This document shows, piece after piece, positions 9,051-17,478 of a stretch of 64,000 bases of DNA; position 1 is the first letter of the stretch, and every line of letters starts with the position of its first letter. This DNA comes from Gemmatimonadota bacterium (GTDB taxonomy: Bacteria > Gemmatimonadota > Gemmatimonadetes > Longimicrobiales > Gaopeijiaceae). Under the pieces are notes generated by a model, which saw nothing but the letters and a program-made list of their open reading frames with translations, had not been told where the DNA came from and did no database searches. The translations under genes and the position numbers were made by a program. Where the stretch lies: contig DQPL01000019.1 of assembly GCA_015664885.1 (NCBI GenBank), positions 30,842-94,841 of the forward strand, read 5' to 3'.

Positions 9051-9539
9051 ATGCAACCACGGAGAAGGGCCCTTGCACTTTCGGCGTTGGTGCTCACGGC
9101 GACCATCTGTACCGCGCCCGAACTGTGCGCTCAGGACGGCAAGGCAGCGGTGGAGACCGCGATAATGCGGGTGTTCGAGGGCATGCACACCGCCAACCCC
9201 GACATGGTGCGCGCGGTCTTTGCTCCGGACGCGCGCTTCGCGGTGATCTCCGCGAGCAACGGGCCGGCAGTTATCGCTGCGCAGACCGTCGACGGGTGGA
9301 TCGAGGCCATCGGCGGCTCCGAAGGCCGCTGGGACGAACAGGTGTACGACCTCGACATCAACGTCGACGGCGACATGGCGTCCGCCTGGGTACCGTACAC
9401 CTTCTACCTCGACGGCGCCGTTCGGCACTGCGGCATCAATTCGATCGAGCTGCTGCGCGACGCCAAGGGGTGGAGGATTACGCAGCTCTCCGACACACGC
9501 CGGACTGAGAACTGTCCGGACCCGCTCGGCGGGCGTTAG
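9051..9539 (+). CDS. Exported NTF2-like protein, putative lumazine-binding family
   Basis: The 162-residue product has a signal peptide (PRRRALALSALVLTATICTA, cleavage near AQDG) and one NTF2-like cone domain. Pattern: an N-terminal helix VETAIMRVFEGMHTANPDMV, FAPDARFAVIS, WVPYTFYLDG, then a CGINSIELLRDAKGWRITQL ending. This matches the proteins annotated as putative lumazine-binding or SnoaL-like, whose ligand is generally unknown. A purine-rich AGGGGGACGG sits directly before the ATG. It begins nine bases after the transporter stop and is probably co-transcribed with it. Confidence 0.8.
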   Translation: MQPRRRALALSALVLTATICTAPELCAQDGKAAVETAIMRVFEGMHTANPDMVRAVFAPDARFAVISASNGPAVIAAQTVDGWIEAIGGSEGRWDEQVYDLDINVDGDMASAWVPYTFYLDGAVRHCGINSIELLRDAKGWRITQLSDTRRTENCPDPLGGR

Positions 9540-9572
9540 TCCGGCAGCAGCCTCAGTGCTTCAGTGGTAGGG

Positions 9573-10019
9573 TTACTCGCCGCTGGCCACATACCGATCA
9601 ATGGCGGTCCGTAGTGACTCGAGAATCCAGGCACGCCTCTCGTCGTCGGTCTCCAATAGCGTAGCGCGAAATCCGTGGTGGGCGCACTGGAAGCCGGTCA
9701 GCGGCACGACCACGATACCGGTCGCCCCCATGAGGTAGTACACGAAGCGCTTGTCCGGCTGCACGCCTTCCACCATTCACTCTATAGTCGCCCGGATGCC
9801 GGTGTCGGCGATATCCAGGACTTGATCGTTACCAAGGACGCCGTCCTTGAACATCACCGTGAAATAGAACGCCCCGCTCGGCTTGTTCAGGATGATGTGC
9901 TCGCAGCCCTCGAAGGCCGCTACCATCTCATCAGCCCGCTCGGAGAACATCTGCTCTCGCGCGGCCAGGTGGTCCGGGTACCTGTCGTCGCCCATCACGA
10001 GATGTTGATCTTCGTGCTC
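9573..10019 (-). pseudogene. C-terminal fragment of a PLP aminotransferase with an in-frame stop
   Basis: Read on the minus strand, about 145 codons match the C-terminal small domain of class I/II aminotransferases. Seen are a helix with ERADEMVAAFEGCEHIILNKP, the strand NKPSGAFYFTVMFKDGVL, MVEGVQPDKRFVYYLMGATGI, VVPLTGFQC and HGFRATLLETDDERRAW. A TGA at 9777-9779 interrupts the frame between IRATIE and MVEGVQP, with the homology continuing in the same frame on both sides. The N-terminal two-thirds, including the PLP-lysine domain, is absent; the frame is closed by a stop at 10020-10022. It is therefore a dead fragment. Its broken 5' end lies against the 5' end of the RCC1 pseudogene. Confidence 0.85.
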
Positions 10020-11183
10020 TCACTCCTCACCGCATGTGGAGACGAGGAGCCGCTCGCACCAGACACGGAAGACCCGGAAGTCACGGAGAACGTCGGCACC
10101 TTCGAGCCCATGAGCACGGGGTCTTCGCATACGTGCGGCATCAACACCGACCATATTCTCTACTGCTGGGGCTGCAGCCACTGGGGCCAGCTCGGCGGCT
10201 CAAGGGAACCTCCGCCGGACACGCACCCGTCAAAGGCGGGCTCACCTTCGCCTCGGTGACGGCCGCGTAGGTTAGCACGTGCGGCGTTACCACAAGCGGC
10301 GCTGCGTACTGCTGGGGTCGTAACCCCGATGGGCAGCTTGGCAATGGTACGAGCACCGCCAGAGTCACGCCCACGCCCGTCTCGGGCGGGCTCACCTTCG
10401 AGTCGGTGAGTTTGGGGGACGATCACGCCTGCGGGATAACCATGGACGGGGCGTCTTATTGCTGGGGTCGGAATGACAGTGGGCAGCTCGGCACGAACCT
10501 CGTCGCCGAGACGTGCATGTCCGGCGTGAGTCGTCCCTGTGGCACCACGCCCGTGGCCGTCTCCGGGGGGCTTTCCTTTGTTTCGTTGGACGTCGGTGCC
10601 TCTGTCACCTGCGCTCTCACTGCCGGTGGCGCGGCCTACTGCTGAGGGAGTGGCAATGAGGGAACGCTTGGCCACGGCTCAACAACCGATAGTAGCAGGC
10701 CCGTGCCCGTCTCTGGTGGGCTCACCTTCGCCTCGATTTCGGTAGGCTTCTGGTCTGCTGCCTGCGGCCTCACGCCCGGTGGCGAGGCCTATTGTTGGGG
10801 CAACAACCAATTCGGGAAACTTGGCACCGGGACGACCAGCGATAACACGGTACCCGTGGCCGTCACGGGCGGGGCATACCTTCACCTCGGTGAGCGGAGG
10901 CGGGGATCACATGTGCGGCCTCACAGCCAGCGGCGAAGCCTACTGTTGGGGCTTCAACCGCTGGGGCCAGCTCGGTGATGGCACGACCACCGATAAAAGC
11001 ACGCCCGTGGCCGTCGCCGGCGGGCTCCAGTTCGCGTCTTTGTGGGCGGGTGGGCGGCGCACCTGCGGCGTCACCACCAGCGGTACGGCATACTGCTGGG
11101 GCGAAAATAGGTACGCGCTCGGCGACGGCACCGGCATCAACCGAACTACCCCGACGCCAGTGCTGTGGCAGTCGCCACCCTGA
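10002..11183 (+). pseudogene. RCC1-repeat lipoprotein gene broken by two frameshifts and two stops
   Basis: The region encodes seven or so RCC1-type blades, each with a CG[VIL]T..G.AYCWG core followed by GQLG and a VSGGLxFAS strand, after a lipoprotein-like start (LSLLTAC). Reading requires four repairs. There is a frame change at about 10205-10235, a TAG at 10268-10270, a TGA at 10643-10645 (in a YCW core where TGG is expected) and a one-base change near 10872-10880 in a G-run. The last frame ends at TGA 11181-11183. When intact it would have been a secreted beta-propeller of unknown partner. The putative signal lacks the usual basic residues, so its very 5' end may also be lost. Confidence 0.88.
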
Positions 11184-11234
11184 CCCGCCCAGGTCGAGAG
11201 TGTGACGTTGTGCAGCCGAATTGACTAGGCGCCG

Positions 11235-12221
11235 TCATGCAGCCCCCAACTTCTCCAACGCCCGCCGCACGTACACCGGCACCATCGCGCGTCGCCACTC
11301 GTGATCGACGATCATGTTCTCGAGCGGATGACACTGTTTGTGCGCTCGCTCGGCGAGCTCGTCCACGACTTGGTCGTCGAGCCGACGACCGACCGCGACG
11401 TCACCCCAGCCCGTGAGCACGTGCGGTCGCGAGCCTAGCGCGGTGACCACGCCTTCGATGGATCGCACCGTGCCGTCCCCGTCCAGGTCGGCGGCGATTG
11501 CCACGGTAAGCAACGGAAAGTCGATCGACTTGCGAACCCGCAGCTTTGCATACGCCTGCTTGCGCTCAGCGGAGGCCAAGGGGATGCGCAGCTCGGTTAC
11601 GATTTCGTCCGGCGCACGCCGTGAGTTTACGATGCCATCCGCTACGAAGAAGTCGCGCACCGGCACGCTTCGTTGACCGTCCGGTCCAACGAGCGTCGCT
11701 ACCGCGTCGAGCGTCATGAGCACCGGTGGGGTGTCCGCTGAGTGGGCGGCGACGCACTTCTTGCCGACCCTGATGACGTGGCAGACATCCCCATCCTTCT
11801 TGAGGCAATAGCCCAGGGCCTCCCGCCAGAAGGCGGTCTGGTTGTAGTATGTGCAGCGCGTATCGAGGCACAGGTTGCCCCCGATGGTCCCAGAGTTCCG
11901 GAGCTGCGGTCCTGCTATGTGGCCGGCCGCGTCAGCCAGAGCCGGAAATCGGTTGAGGACCTCAGGGTTGCTCGCCACATGCGAGATGGTCTCGGCGGCC
12001 CCAATCCGCAGGTGACCGTCGTCGATGCGCACGCCCCGCAGTTCCTCGATCCCCTTGAGCGCCACGAGATGACCCGGCTCGAAGAGGCGGTGCTTCATGT
12101 TCGGGATCAGGTCCGTGCCACCGGCCACGAACATCGCGTCGCCGGCGTGTTCTCCCATGACTTCGATCGCCTGCGCAACCGTGGCAGGCCTGTGGTAGCG
12201 GAACGGTGGCAGCCTCAGCAT
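11235..12221 (-). CDS. hcrB: FAD subunit of a molybdenum hydroxylase, 4-hydroxybenzoyl-CoA reductase beta-like
   Basis: A 328-residue FAD-binding subunit of the xanthine oxidase family. The FAD loops are seen as FVAGGTDLIPNMK (32-43) and GPQLRNSGTIGGNLCLD (104-120). What is special is an insert of about 40 residues after the second loop carrying C123, C139, C147 and C156. In the 4-hydroxybenzoyl-CoA reductase of Thauera this insert binds an additional [4Fe-4S] cluster, and the spacing here (16, 8, 9) is the one I remember for its ligands. That points to an aromatic-CoA reductase/dehydroxylase-type complex rather than a plain xanthine dehydrogenase. It is last in the operon, one base after the DUF1460 stop. 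Confidence 0.85.
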   Translation of the reverse strand: MLRLPPFRYHRPATVAQAIEVMGEHAGDAMFVAGGTDLIPNMKHRLFEPGHLVALKGIEELRGVRIDDGHLRIGAAETISHVASNPEVLNRFPALADAAGHIAGPQLRNSGTIGGNLCLDTRCTYYNQTAFWREALGYCLKKDGDVCHVIRVGKKCVAAHSADTPPVLMTLDAVATLVGPDGQRSVPVRDFFVADGIVNSRRAPDEIVTELRIPLASAERKQAYAKLRVRKSIDFPLLTVAIAADLDGDGTVRSIEGVVTALGSRPHVLTGWGDVAVGRRLDDQVVDELAERAHKQCHPLENMIVDHEWRRAMVPVYVRRALEKLGAA

Positions 12222-12222
12222 T

Positions 12223-13230
12223 TCACCGCTCCAGCTCCGGCGCGGCCAAGGGCCGCCCGACCATGATCCCGTCCTGCCCGCTGATGCGCTTTATACGGTC
12301 CGCGAGTGACACTTCGCTGATCTGTACCGCCTCCCCCACTAGCGGCGCGTGCAGCAAGTGGAGTGTGTCGTCGACCCAAAGCGCGAGGCCGGTGTGAGCG
12401 ATATCGAGCCCAGGCACGGTGCTGGTGGCGGCAATGATATCTCCATTCCGGATTCTCCCTGCCACTTCCTCGATGCGGTCCTCAGGCACATAGTAACGCC
12501 CGGCTTCACTGAGCCGCTGCTCGGTCTGCCTCACGAGCACTACGAAGGACGGGTCGGCGAGCTGCCTGTAGGAATCCGTATGCGCGGTCATGAAGTCGAC
12601 GGGTTCGGTGTCGCGCGTGCCGCCCAACTCGCGGCTGATGTCACGCAGGAGACCCCGCCTATCGTTCTCGCCGATCCAGTCCGAGAAATAGTGCAGACGA
12701 CTCGAGTATCCGTCGATCGTGCCTGCGCGGTAGCGCACACTCCTGAGCAGCGACTCGTACCGGTCCTCGGTTAGCGGGCGATTGGCGAGCGTTTGCGTCG
12801 CGTCAGCCCCAAACGCGCCACCGATCGTGCGCACGAAGCTCGAGAGCGCCCAAACGTTCTCGACGAACGTGACGCAGTCGAGGCCCTGGAAGTTGATCAC
12901 GAGCCGTTCTGGTCCTTCGACCTCGAGCGTGCCAGGCACGTAGGCCGAGCCCACCAAGGAACGGCCGATCTCCGCCATGGCGGCGCCGAGCGGAAGCGTG
13001 TCGAGTCGTTGCTCGAACGCCCACCGCACCTTGGACTCGAAGACGGTCCAGTCCTCTTCGGCCCACGCAGAGGCGGCGGTGACCGTCATCTCGTCACCAG
13101 GCGCGACAGCCACGGGTGGACGGTGCGGCTCGAAAGGCGACCAGAGAGCCGCCACGATGACGATCCCCACCAGGGCCAGCGGACCAAGCAGGGCCCGATA
13201 CTTAACCAGGCCGGCCAGTGCCTCCTTCAT
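12223..13230 (-). CDS. DUF1460 family exported amidase/NlpC-P60-like protein
   Basis: The 335-residue protein has an N-terminal membrane/signal segment (LLGPLALVGIVIVAALW) and a DUF1460 domain, the family annotated as N-acetylmuramoyl-L-alanine amidase-like with a papain-like core. The catalytic cysteine should be C119 in GLDCVTFVENV, with a histidine in LDIAHTGLALWV near residue 275. The ATG at 13230 overlaps the hcrA stop (TGATG), so translation is coupled to the molybdenum subunit. An apparent 36-residue N-terminal extension lies inside hcrA and is rejected. Why a cell-wall-type hydrolase should sit inside a molybdoenzyme operon is unclear. Confidence 0.8.
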   Translation of the reverse strand: MKEALAGLVKYRALLGPLALVGIVIVAALWSPFEPHRPPVAVAPGDEMTVTAASAWAEEDWTVFESKVRWAFEQRLDTLPLGAAMAEIGRSLVGSAYVPGTLEVEGPERLVINFQGLDCVTFVENVWALSSFVRTIGGAFGADATQTLANRPLTEDRYESLLRSVRYRAGTIDGYSSRLHYFSDWIGENDRRGLLRDISRELGGTRDTEPVDFMTAHTDSYRQLADPSFVVLVRQTEQRLSEAGRYYVPEDRIEEVAGRIRNGDIIAATSTVPGLDIAHTGLALWVDDTLHLLHAPLVGEAVQISEVSLADRIKRISGQDGIMVGRPLAAPELER

Positions 13231-15680
13231 CAATCCCCCGGCACCAGTTCGGGGGTGGACGTGGGCGCACCAGCCCCAGGATTCAAGATCGGCTTGCGCA
13301 GAGTATCCGCCTCTCGAGCCGCCTCGAGGGCACGCCACACATTCGGTGGTGAGAACGGCAACCGGTCCATACGCACGCCCACCGCGTCGTAGATCGCGTT
13401 GGCGATCGCCGGGATCGACGGGTGCAGCGGACCCTCGCCCGCCTCCTTGGCGCCGTACGGACCCTCGGGATCGATCGACTCGACAATCAGCGACTGCAGT
13501 TCCGGAGTGTCGAGGCTGGTCGGAATCCGGTAGTCGAGCAGTGAGGGCGCGTCGTGCAGACCGGCCCTGCCGTGTTCGGCGTCCTTGAAGACCTGCTCTT
13601 CCATGAGCGCCTCACCGAAGCCCATATAGGCGGAGCCCTCCATCTGGCCTTCGACGAGAACCGGATTGAGCGCCCGGCCGCAGTCGTGCGCGACCCAGAT
13701 CTTCTTCACGTCGACGATGCCGGTCTCGACGTCGACCTCGACCTCGGCGACGTGCGCGGTAAACGAATAGGCAGGCGACGCACCGATGGTCGCTCCGCGG
13801 TACTCACCGTGCACGTCTTTGGGGGTATTGTACGAGCCCGTTGAGCCGAGCGTCCCGAACTTGGCTTCGGCCAGGTTGAACGCCTCCTTGACGTGCATTT
13901 GGCGTTCGGTGTCGGGCGCCCACAGCGCGAGGCCGCCTGCGAGCAGTACCTCGCCGGGCTTCACGTCCCACTCCTCCGCGACCGCCTCCTGCACCATGCC
14001 ACGCAGCTTGCGCGCGGCGTCGATCGCGGCGTTGCCGACCATGAAGGTCACTCGGCTGGAATAGGCTCCCAGGTCGACGGGCGTAAAGTCGGTGTCGCCG
14101 CGTAGAACGCGTACGTAATCGAGCGGGACACCCAGCTCCTCCGCGGCGATGTAAGCCACCATGGAGTCACACCCCTGGCCGATCTCGCTGGCGCCGCTGA
14201 ATACAGCGACGCGCCCTGAACGGTCGACTTGCATCTGCACGCCGGACTGCGGCATGTCGTTCGGGTAGATCGGATAGTTCGTTCCGGTGATGTAGGTCGA
14301 TCCCGCGACGCCGAGTCCGCATCCGAAGGGCAGCTTGCGAAAGCGGTCCTTCCAGGCGCTCTCGCGCTCGACCGACTCGAGGCACTCCATGAACCCGTTC
14401 GACGTCACGCGCAGTTCATTGATCGTGCGGGTATTCGAGCCGATGAAGTTGAGCCGGCGGAACTCGATGGGGTCGAGGTCGAGCCGCTCTGACAGCTTGT
14501 CGATCTGCACCTCGAAGGCGAAGCGAGGCTGGACCGAGCCGTGCCCGCGCTTCGGGCCGCAGGCGGGCTTGTTGGTATACACGCGAGTCGAATCGAATCG
14601 GTACGCCGGCATCTCATACGGCGCGCACAGCAACTGGCCCGCGTAGTACGTCGTGACGAGCCCGAACGACGCGTAGGCGCCTCCGTCGAGCACGATCTCC
14701 GCGTCGACCGACGTCAGCTTGCCGGCTGCGGTAGCACCCGTCCGGTACTTCATGTGGAAGGGGTGTCTGCCACGGTGCGCGTAGAAGACTTCTTCTCGGG
14801 TGTACAGGATTTTCACCGGACGGCCCGTGATCATCGACAGCTTGGCTACGCAGAATTCGAGATCGAACGGCTCGCTCTTACCGCCGAACGCGCCGCCCAC
14901 GAGGGGCTGGAGCACGCGCACGTGAGCCTGGTCGACTTCGAGCACACGAGCGAGCTCCCGGTGTAAGTAGTGGGGCACCTGGGTGGCGGACCAAACGGTG
15001 AGCTTGCCGGAAGACTCACCATCCTGCCGCTGGAAGCCGCCACCAGCCTGCCACAGCCCGATGGCACAATGCGGTTCGATGGCCGTGTGGGTCGAGCCCT
15101 CGAAAAAGTACTCGCCCTCCACCACGGCATCGGAGCCGTCCATCAACTCGTCCACCTCGCCGAACTCCAAATGCACCTTCTTGGTGACGTTGCCGTTCCA
15201 GTCGGCCTTCTTCGGTTCGTGCACGTAGGGCGTTGAGCCATCCGCCTCGAGCGCCTCGAACGGATCGAAAAATGCCGGCAACTCCTCGTATTCGACTTCG
15301 ATGAGCTCGAGCGCTCGCAGCGCGGTGTCCTCGTCGACCGCCGCCACCGCAGCGACGCCGTCGCCGACATAGCGGACTCGGTCTACACAGAGTGGGTATT
15401 CATCGGGCGTCCAGGGGATGATGCCATACGTGGTCGGCATGTCCTGACCCGTAACCACCCCGTGTACCCCGTCCAGCGCCTCAGCAGAACTGGTGTCGAT
15501 CGAGACGATTCTCGCGTGCGGGTGCGGACTACGCAGGATCTTGCCGTGAAGCATGCCCGGAAAGACCAGATCGTCAGTGTAGAGCGCCCGACCGGTCGAC
15601 TTGTCGAGCCCTTCCACTTTACGCATGGGCGTGCCGATTAAATTCCAGTCGGACTTAATCTTACGTCCGTTGTTACTCAT
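13230..15680 (-). CDS. hcrA: Molybdopterin-binding large subunit, 4-hydroxybenzoyl-CoA reductase alpha-like
   Basis: This 816-residue subunit holds the molybdenum cofactor of a xanthine oxidase-family enzyme. Residues 1-140 form the hammerhead domain (GRALYTDDLVFPGMLHGKIL, RYVGDGVAAVAAVDEDTA). Later parts show GEYFFEGSTHTAIEPHCAIG, the cofactor-contact loop QPLVGGAFGGKSEPF, SGASEIGQGCDSM, and near the C-terminus KEAGEGPLHPSIPAIANAI, whose glutamate is the expected catalytic base. The start is ATG 15680, overlapping the small-subunit stop by four bases. The frame is open further upstream but only as an alternate frame of hcrC. Substrate is inferred from the HcrB insert, not from this subunit. 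Confidence 0.88.
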   Translation of the reverse strand: MSNNGRKIKSDWNLIGTPMRKVEGLDKSTGRALYTDDLVFPGMLHGKILRSPHPHARIVSIDTSSAEALDGVHGVVTGQDMPTTYGIIPWTPDEYPLCVDRVRYVGDGVAAVAAVDEDTALRALELIEVEYEELPAFFDPFEALEADGSTPYVHEPKKADWNGNVTKKVHLEFGEVDELMDGSDAVVEGEYFFEGSTHTAIEPHCAIGLWQAGGGFQRQDGESSGKLTVWSATQVPHYLHRELARVLEVDQAHVRVLQPLVGGAFGGKSEPFDLEFCVAKLSMITGRPVKILYTREEVFYAHRGRHPFHMKYRTGATAAGKLTSVDAEIVLDGGAYASFGLVTTYYAGQLLCAPYEMPAYRFDSTRVYTNKPACGPKRGHGSVQPRFAFEVQIDKLSERLDLDPIEFRRLNFIGSNTRTINELRVTSNGFMECLESVERESAWKDRFRKLPFGCGLGVAGSTYITGTNYPIYPNDMPQSGVQMQVDRSGRVAVFSGASEIGQGCDSMVAYIAAEELGVPLDYVRVLRGDTDFTPVDLGAYSSRVTFMVGNAAIDAARKLRGMVQEAVAEEWDVKPGEVLLAGGLALWAPDTERQMHVKEAFNLAEAKFGTLGSTGSYNTPKDVHGEYRGATIGASPAYSFTAHVAEVEVDVETGIVDVKKIWVAHDCGRALNPVLVEGQMEGSAYMGFGEALMEEQVFKDAEHGRAGLHDAPSLLDYRIPTSLDTPELQSLIVESIDPEGPYGAKEAGEGPLHPSIPAIANAIYDAVGVRMDRLPFSPPNVWRALEAAREADTLRKPILNPGAGAPTSTPELVPGD

Positions 15681-16183
15681 CCTGAGGCTCCCCCGACACT
15701 TGCACCATTTTGCATCGCGGCAGCAGCAGCCTCCACGGCGTCGTAGATCTTCGTATAGCCCGTGCAGCGACACAGATTTCCCGCCAAGGCCTCCTTGATC
15801 TGCTCGCGAGTGGGGTCCCCGGTGCGCTCGAGAAGCGCGGCCGCGGAGCAAAGGATGCCGGGTGTGCAGAAACCGCACTGGGCGGCGCCGTTCAGGTCGA
15901 ACGCGTCCTGTAGTGGATGCGGGGCCTCCCGTGAAGCCAAGCCCTCCACCGTCGTGACCGTTCGGCCCTCGGCCTCCCAAACCGGCGTGATGCAAGAGAG
16001 GGTGGGCTCACCGTCCAGAATTACCGTGCACGCGCCGCAGTCACCCTTGTCACACCCCTGTTTCGACCCCGTGAGGCCGAGGGCATATCGCAGCGTCTCG
16101 AGCAAGGTGAAGTGAGTCGGAACCCCAACTTCCTGGCGGTCGCCGTTGACCGTGAGACGGACGATCTCTGTAGCAGCGGACAT
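15677..16183 (-). CDS. hcrC: [2Fe-2S] subunit of the molybdenum hydroxylase, HcrC-like
   Basis: The 168-residue iron-sulfur subunit carries two [2Fe-2S] clusters. The plant-ferredoxin type site is C44, C49, C52 and C64 (GCDKGDCGACTV...LSC). The helical-domain site is C103, C106, C138 and C140 (QCGFCTPG...LCRCTGY). All eight ligands are present and length is standard. ATG 16183 was chosen because a longer frame upstream has no ferredoxin homology. It leads the order hcrC-hcrA-DUF1460-hcrB. The promoter must lie in the 148 bases shared with the divergent bacilliredoxin gene. Confidence 0.9.
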   Translation of the reverse strand: MSAATEIVRLTVNGDRQEVGVPTHFTLLETLRYALGLTGSKQGCDKGDCGACTVILDGEPTLSCITPVWEAEGRTVTTVEGLASREAPHPLQDAFDLNGAAQCGFCTPGILCSAAALLERTGDPTREQIKEALAGNLCRCTGYTKIYDAVEAAAAAMQNGASVGGASG

Positions 16184-16331
16184 GTGAAAAAGGTCGCCGG
16201 ACGAGAAGGAGCCTGCAATATGAGGAATGCCGAGTAACGGCGGTGGAACACTATTTCGAGTCGGGGTAGTCCCAGTTTCCCAATCCCAAGAACCCCGGTC
16301 GCCCCCCCGGTGGAAGCACAGGAGAGCAAGC

Positions 16332-16748
16332 ATGCCTTATCCGGAAATGATGGTAGCCCCGATGCGTGAGGACCTGGTCCGCGTCGGGTTCGCTGAGATG
16401 CGGACGCCCGAAGATGTCGATGCAGTGCTCGGGACTGAGAAGCGCACCACACTCGTCGTGGTGAACTCCATATGCGGTTGCGCTGCCGCGATGATGCGCC
16501 CGGCCGTCTACATGTCGCTACAGGGAGACAAGAAGCCCGAGGTCCTGACCACGGTGTTCGCCGGCCAGGACATGGAAGCCACGGACCGCACCCGGGACTA
16601 CATCACCGGCTATCCGCCATCGTCCCCGTCGATCGCGCTCTTCAAGGACGGCGAGCTGGCATACTTCATCGAGCGCCACCAGATCGAGGGGCGCAACCCG
16701 GAAGACATCGCAGCCGACCTCTGCGCCGCATACGAGCAGCACTGCTGA
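16332..16748 (+). CDS. BrxA/BrxB-family bacilliredoxin
   Basis: A 138-residue thioredoxin-fold protein of the YphP/YqiW (BrxA/BrxB) family, which removes bacillithiol or other thiols from oxidised cytosolic proteins. The active-site CGC motif is C48-G49-C50 in NSICGCAAAMMRP, diagnostic of the family. ATG 16332 follows GGAGAG by five bases; the frame extends upstream without homology. Whether this organism makes bacillithiol cannot be told from the window. A rho-independent terminator follows at 16802. Confidence 0.9.
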   Translation: MPYPEMMVAPMREDLVRVGFAEMRTPEDVDAVLGTEKRTTLVVVNSICGCAAAMMRPAVYMSLQGDKKPEVLTTVFAGQDMEATDRTRDYITGYPPSSPSIALFKDGELAYFIERHQIEGRNPEDIAADLCAAYEQHC

Positions 16749-16801
16749 GGTAATGAGCTGGCGGGCCGACGCGCGCCCTACTCGCTCAGAGGCTCCCAGG
16801 G

Positions 16802-16830
16802 GGCTCCGGTGAAAGGCCGGAGCCTCTTTT
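16802..16830 (+). terminator. Rho-independent terminator after the bacilliredoxin gene
   Basis: A perfect 8-bp stem GGCTCCGG/CCGGAGCC (16802-16809 with 16817-16824) has a 7-base loop and is followed by CTC and four T residues. It lies about 55 bases after the bacilliredoxin stop. Confidence 0.8.
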
Positions 16831-17001
16831 GCGTATGGCCAACACGCGGGTGAAGAACGCAGGACCACCGTGCTGCAACCCCGCGCTGCAACCTTAGGCC
16901 TGCTCTGAACGTCTGTTTTAGATACAGGAACATGCCAGCAGGGGGTGGAGTTCTACCTCTGAATGCTGGGGCGAGCCAGGGGGCTCGCTACCACTCACGT
17001 G

Positions 17002-17418
17002 ATGATGATGATGAAGGGGATTTGTCGAGTGGCACTGGTGATGGGGATGGTCGCTTTCAGCGCGGCTTCAGCCGAAGCCGTGCAAGTGAAGGGGTCCTGG
17101 GACGACGCTGGCCACGAAGTGCGCGTCGTGAACAACTACCAGTCGCCAGTGCGCGTATACGTGCAGGACGTCAACGGCCGTATGCACCTGATTGGCCGCG
17201 TGGCCCGGGGCCAGTTCAAAGTGCTCGAGGTCTCGGCAGAGATCGCCGACATGGACGACGTGCGACTGAAGGTCTATCCGAACGAGCCGGTCTGGTCGCT
17301 GGTGGGCAATACAACCGGGATCAAGACCAAGGAACTCAGTTTGCAGGAGGGTGACGCTGTCACCATGTGGCTCGAGACGGATCTCACGCAGTCGATGATC
17401 GAGGTCCAGCAGGGCTGA
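17002..17418 (+). CDS. Small exported protein, unknown function
   Basis: The 138-residue product begins with four consecutive ATG codons (17002-17013), any of which could initiate. A signal peptide follows (KGICRVALVMGMVAFSAASAEA, cleavage after AEA). The mature part is strand-rich: EVRVVNNYQSPVRVYVQDVNG, RVARGQFKVLEV, DDVRLKVYP, then WLETDL. This suggests one beta-sandwich domain of about 110 residues. I do not recognise a named family. The gene stands alone between two terminators. Confidence 0.65.
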   Translation: MMMMKGICRVALVMGMVAFSAASAEAVQVKGSWDDAGHEVRVVNNYQSPVRVYVQDVNGRMHLIGRVARGQFKVLEVSAEIADMDDVRLKVYPNEPVWSLVGNTTGIKTKELSLQEGDAVTMWLETDLTQSMIEVQQG

Positions 17419-17437
17419 GTTCTCTTACTGGGAATCC

Positions 17438-17471
17438 GGGCCGCGAGGGCATCAGCTCTCGCGGCCCTTTC
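17438..17471 (+). terminator. Bidirectional rho-independent terminator
   Basis: A perfect 10-bp stem GGGCCGCGAG/CTCGCGGCCC (17438-17447 with 17458-17467) is followed by TTTCT. It separates the exported-protein gene (+) from the convergent DUF1028 gene (-) and can serve both, though the minus side lacks a long T-run. Confidence 0.8.
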
Positions 17472-17478
17472 TCGCGCG

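Noticed and set aside
7645..9078. A 477-codon minus-strand frame over the DASS transporter
   Set aside because: Composition is His/Arg/Glu-rich with no hydrophobic or domain pattern, while the plus strand encodes a complete transporter.
9777..9779. TGA as selenocysteine in the aminotransferase fragment
   Set aside because: The gene lacks its N-terminal two-thirds, the position is not a redox site in the family, and no SECIS-like hairpin was noticed.
15681..15995. N-terminal extension of the hcrA-like subunit
   Set aside because: It is an alternate frame of the iron-sulfur subunit. ATG 15680 with ATGA overlap matches family length.
17002..17013. ATG-ATG-ATG-ATG at a gene start as a phase-variable repeat
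   Set aside because: Trinucleotide repeats do not shift the frame, and four units are too few to suggest phase variation.
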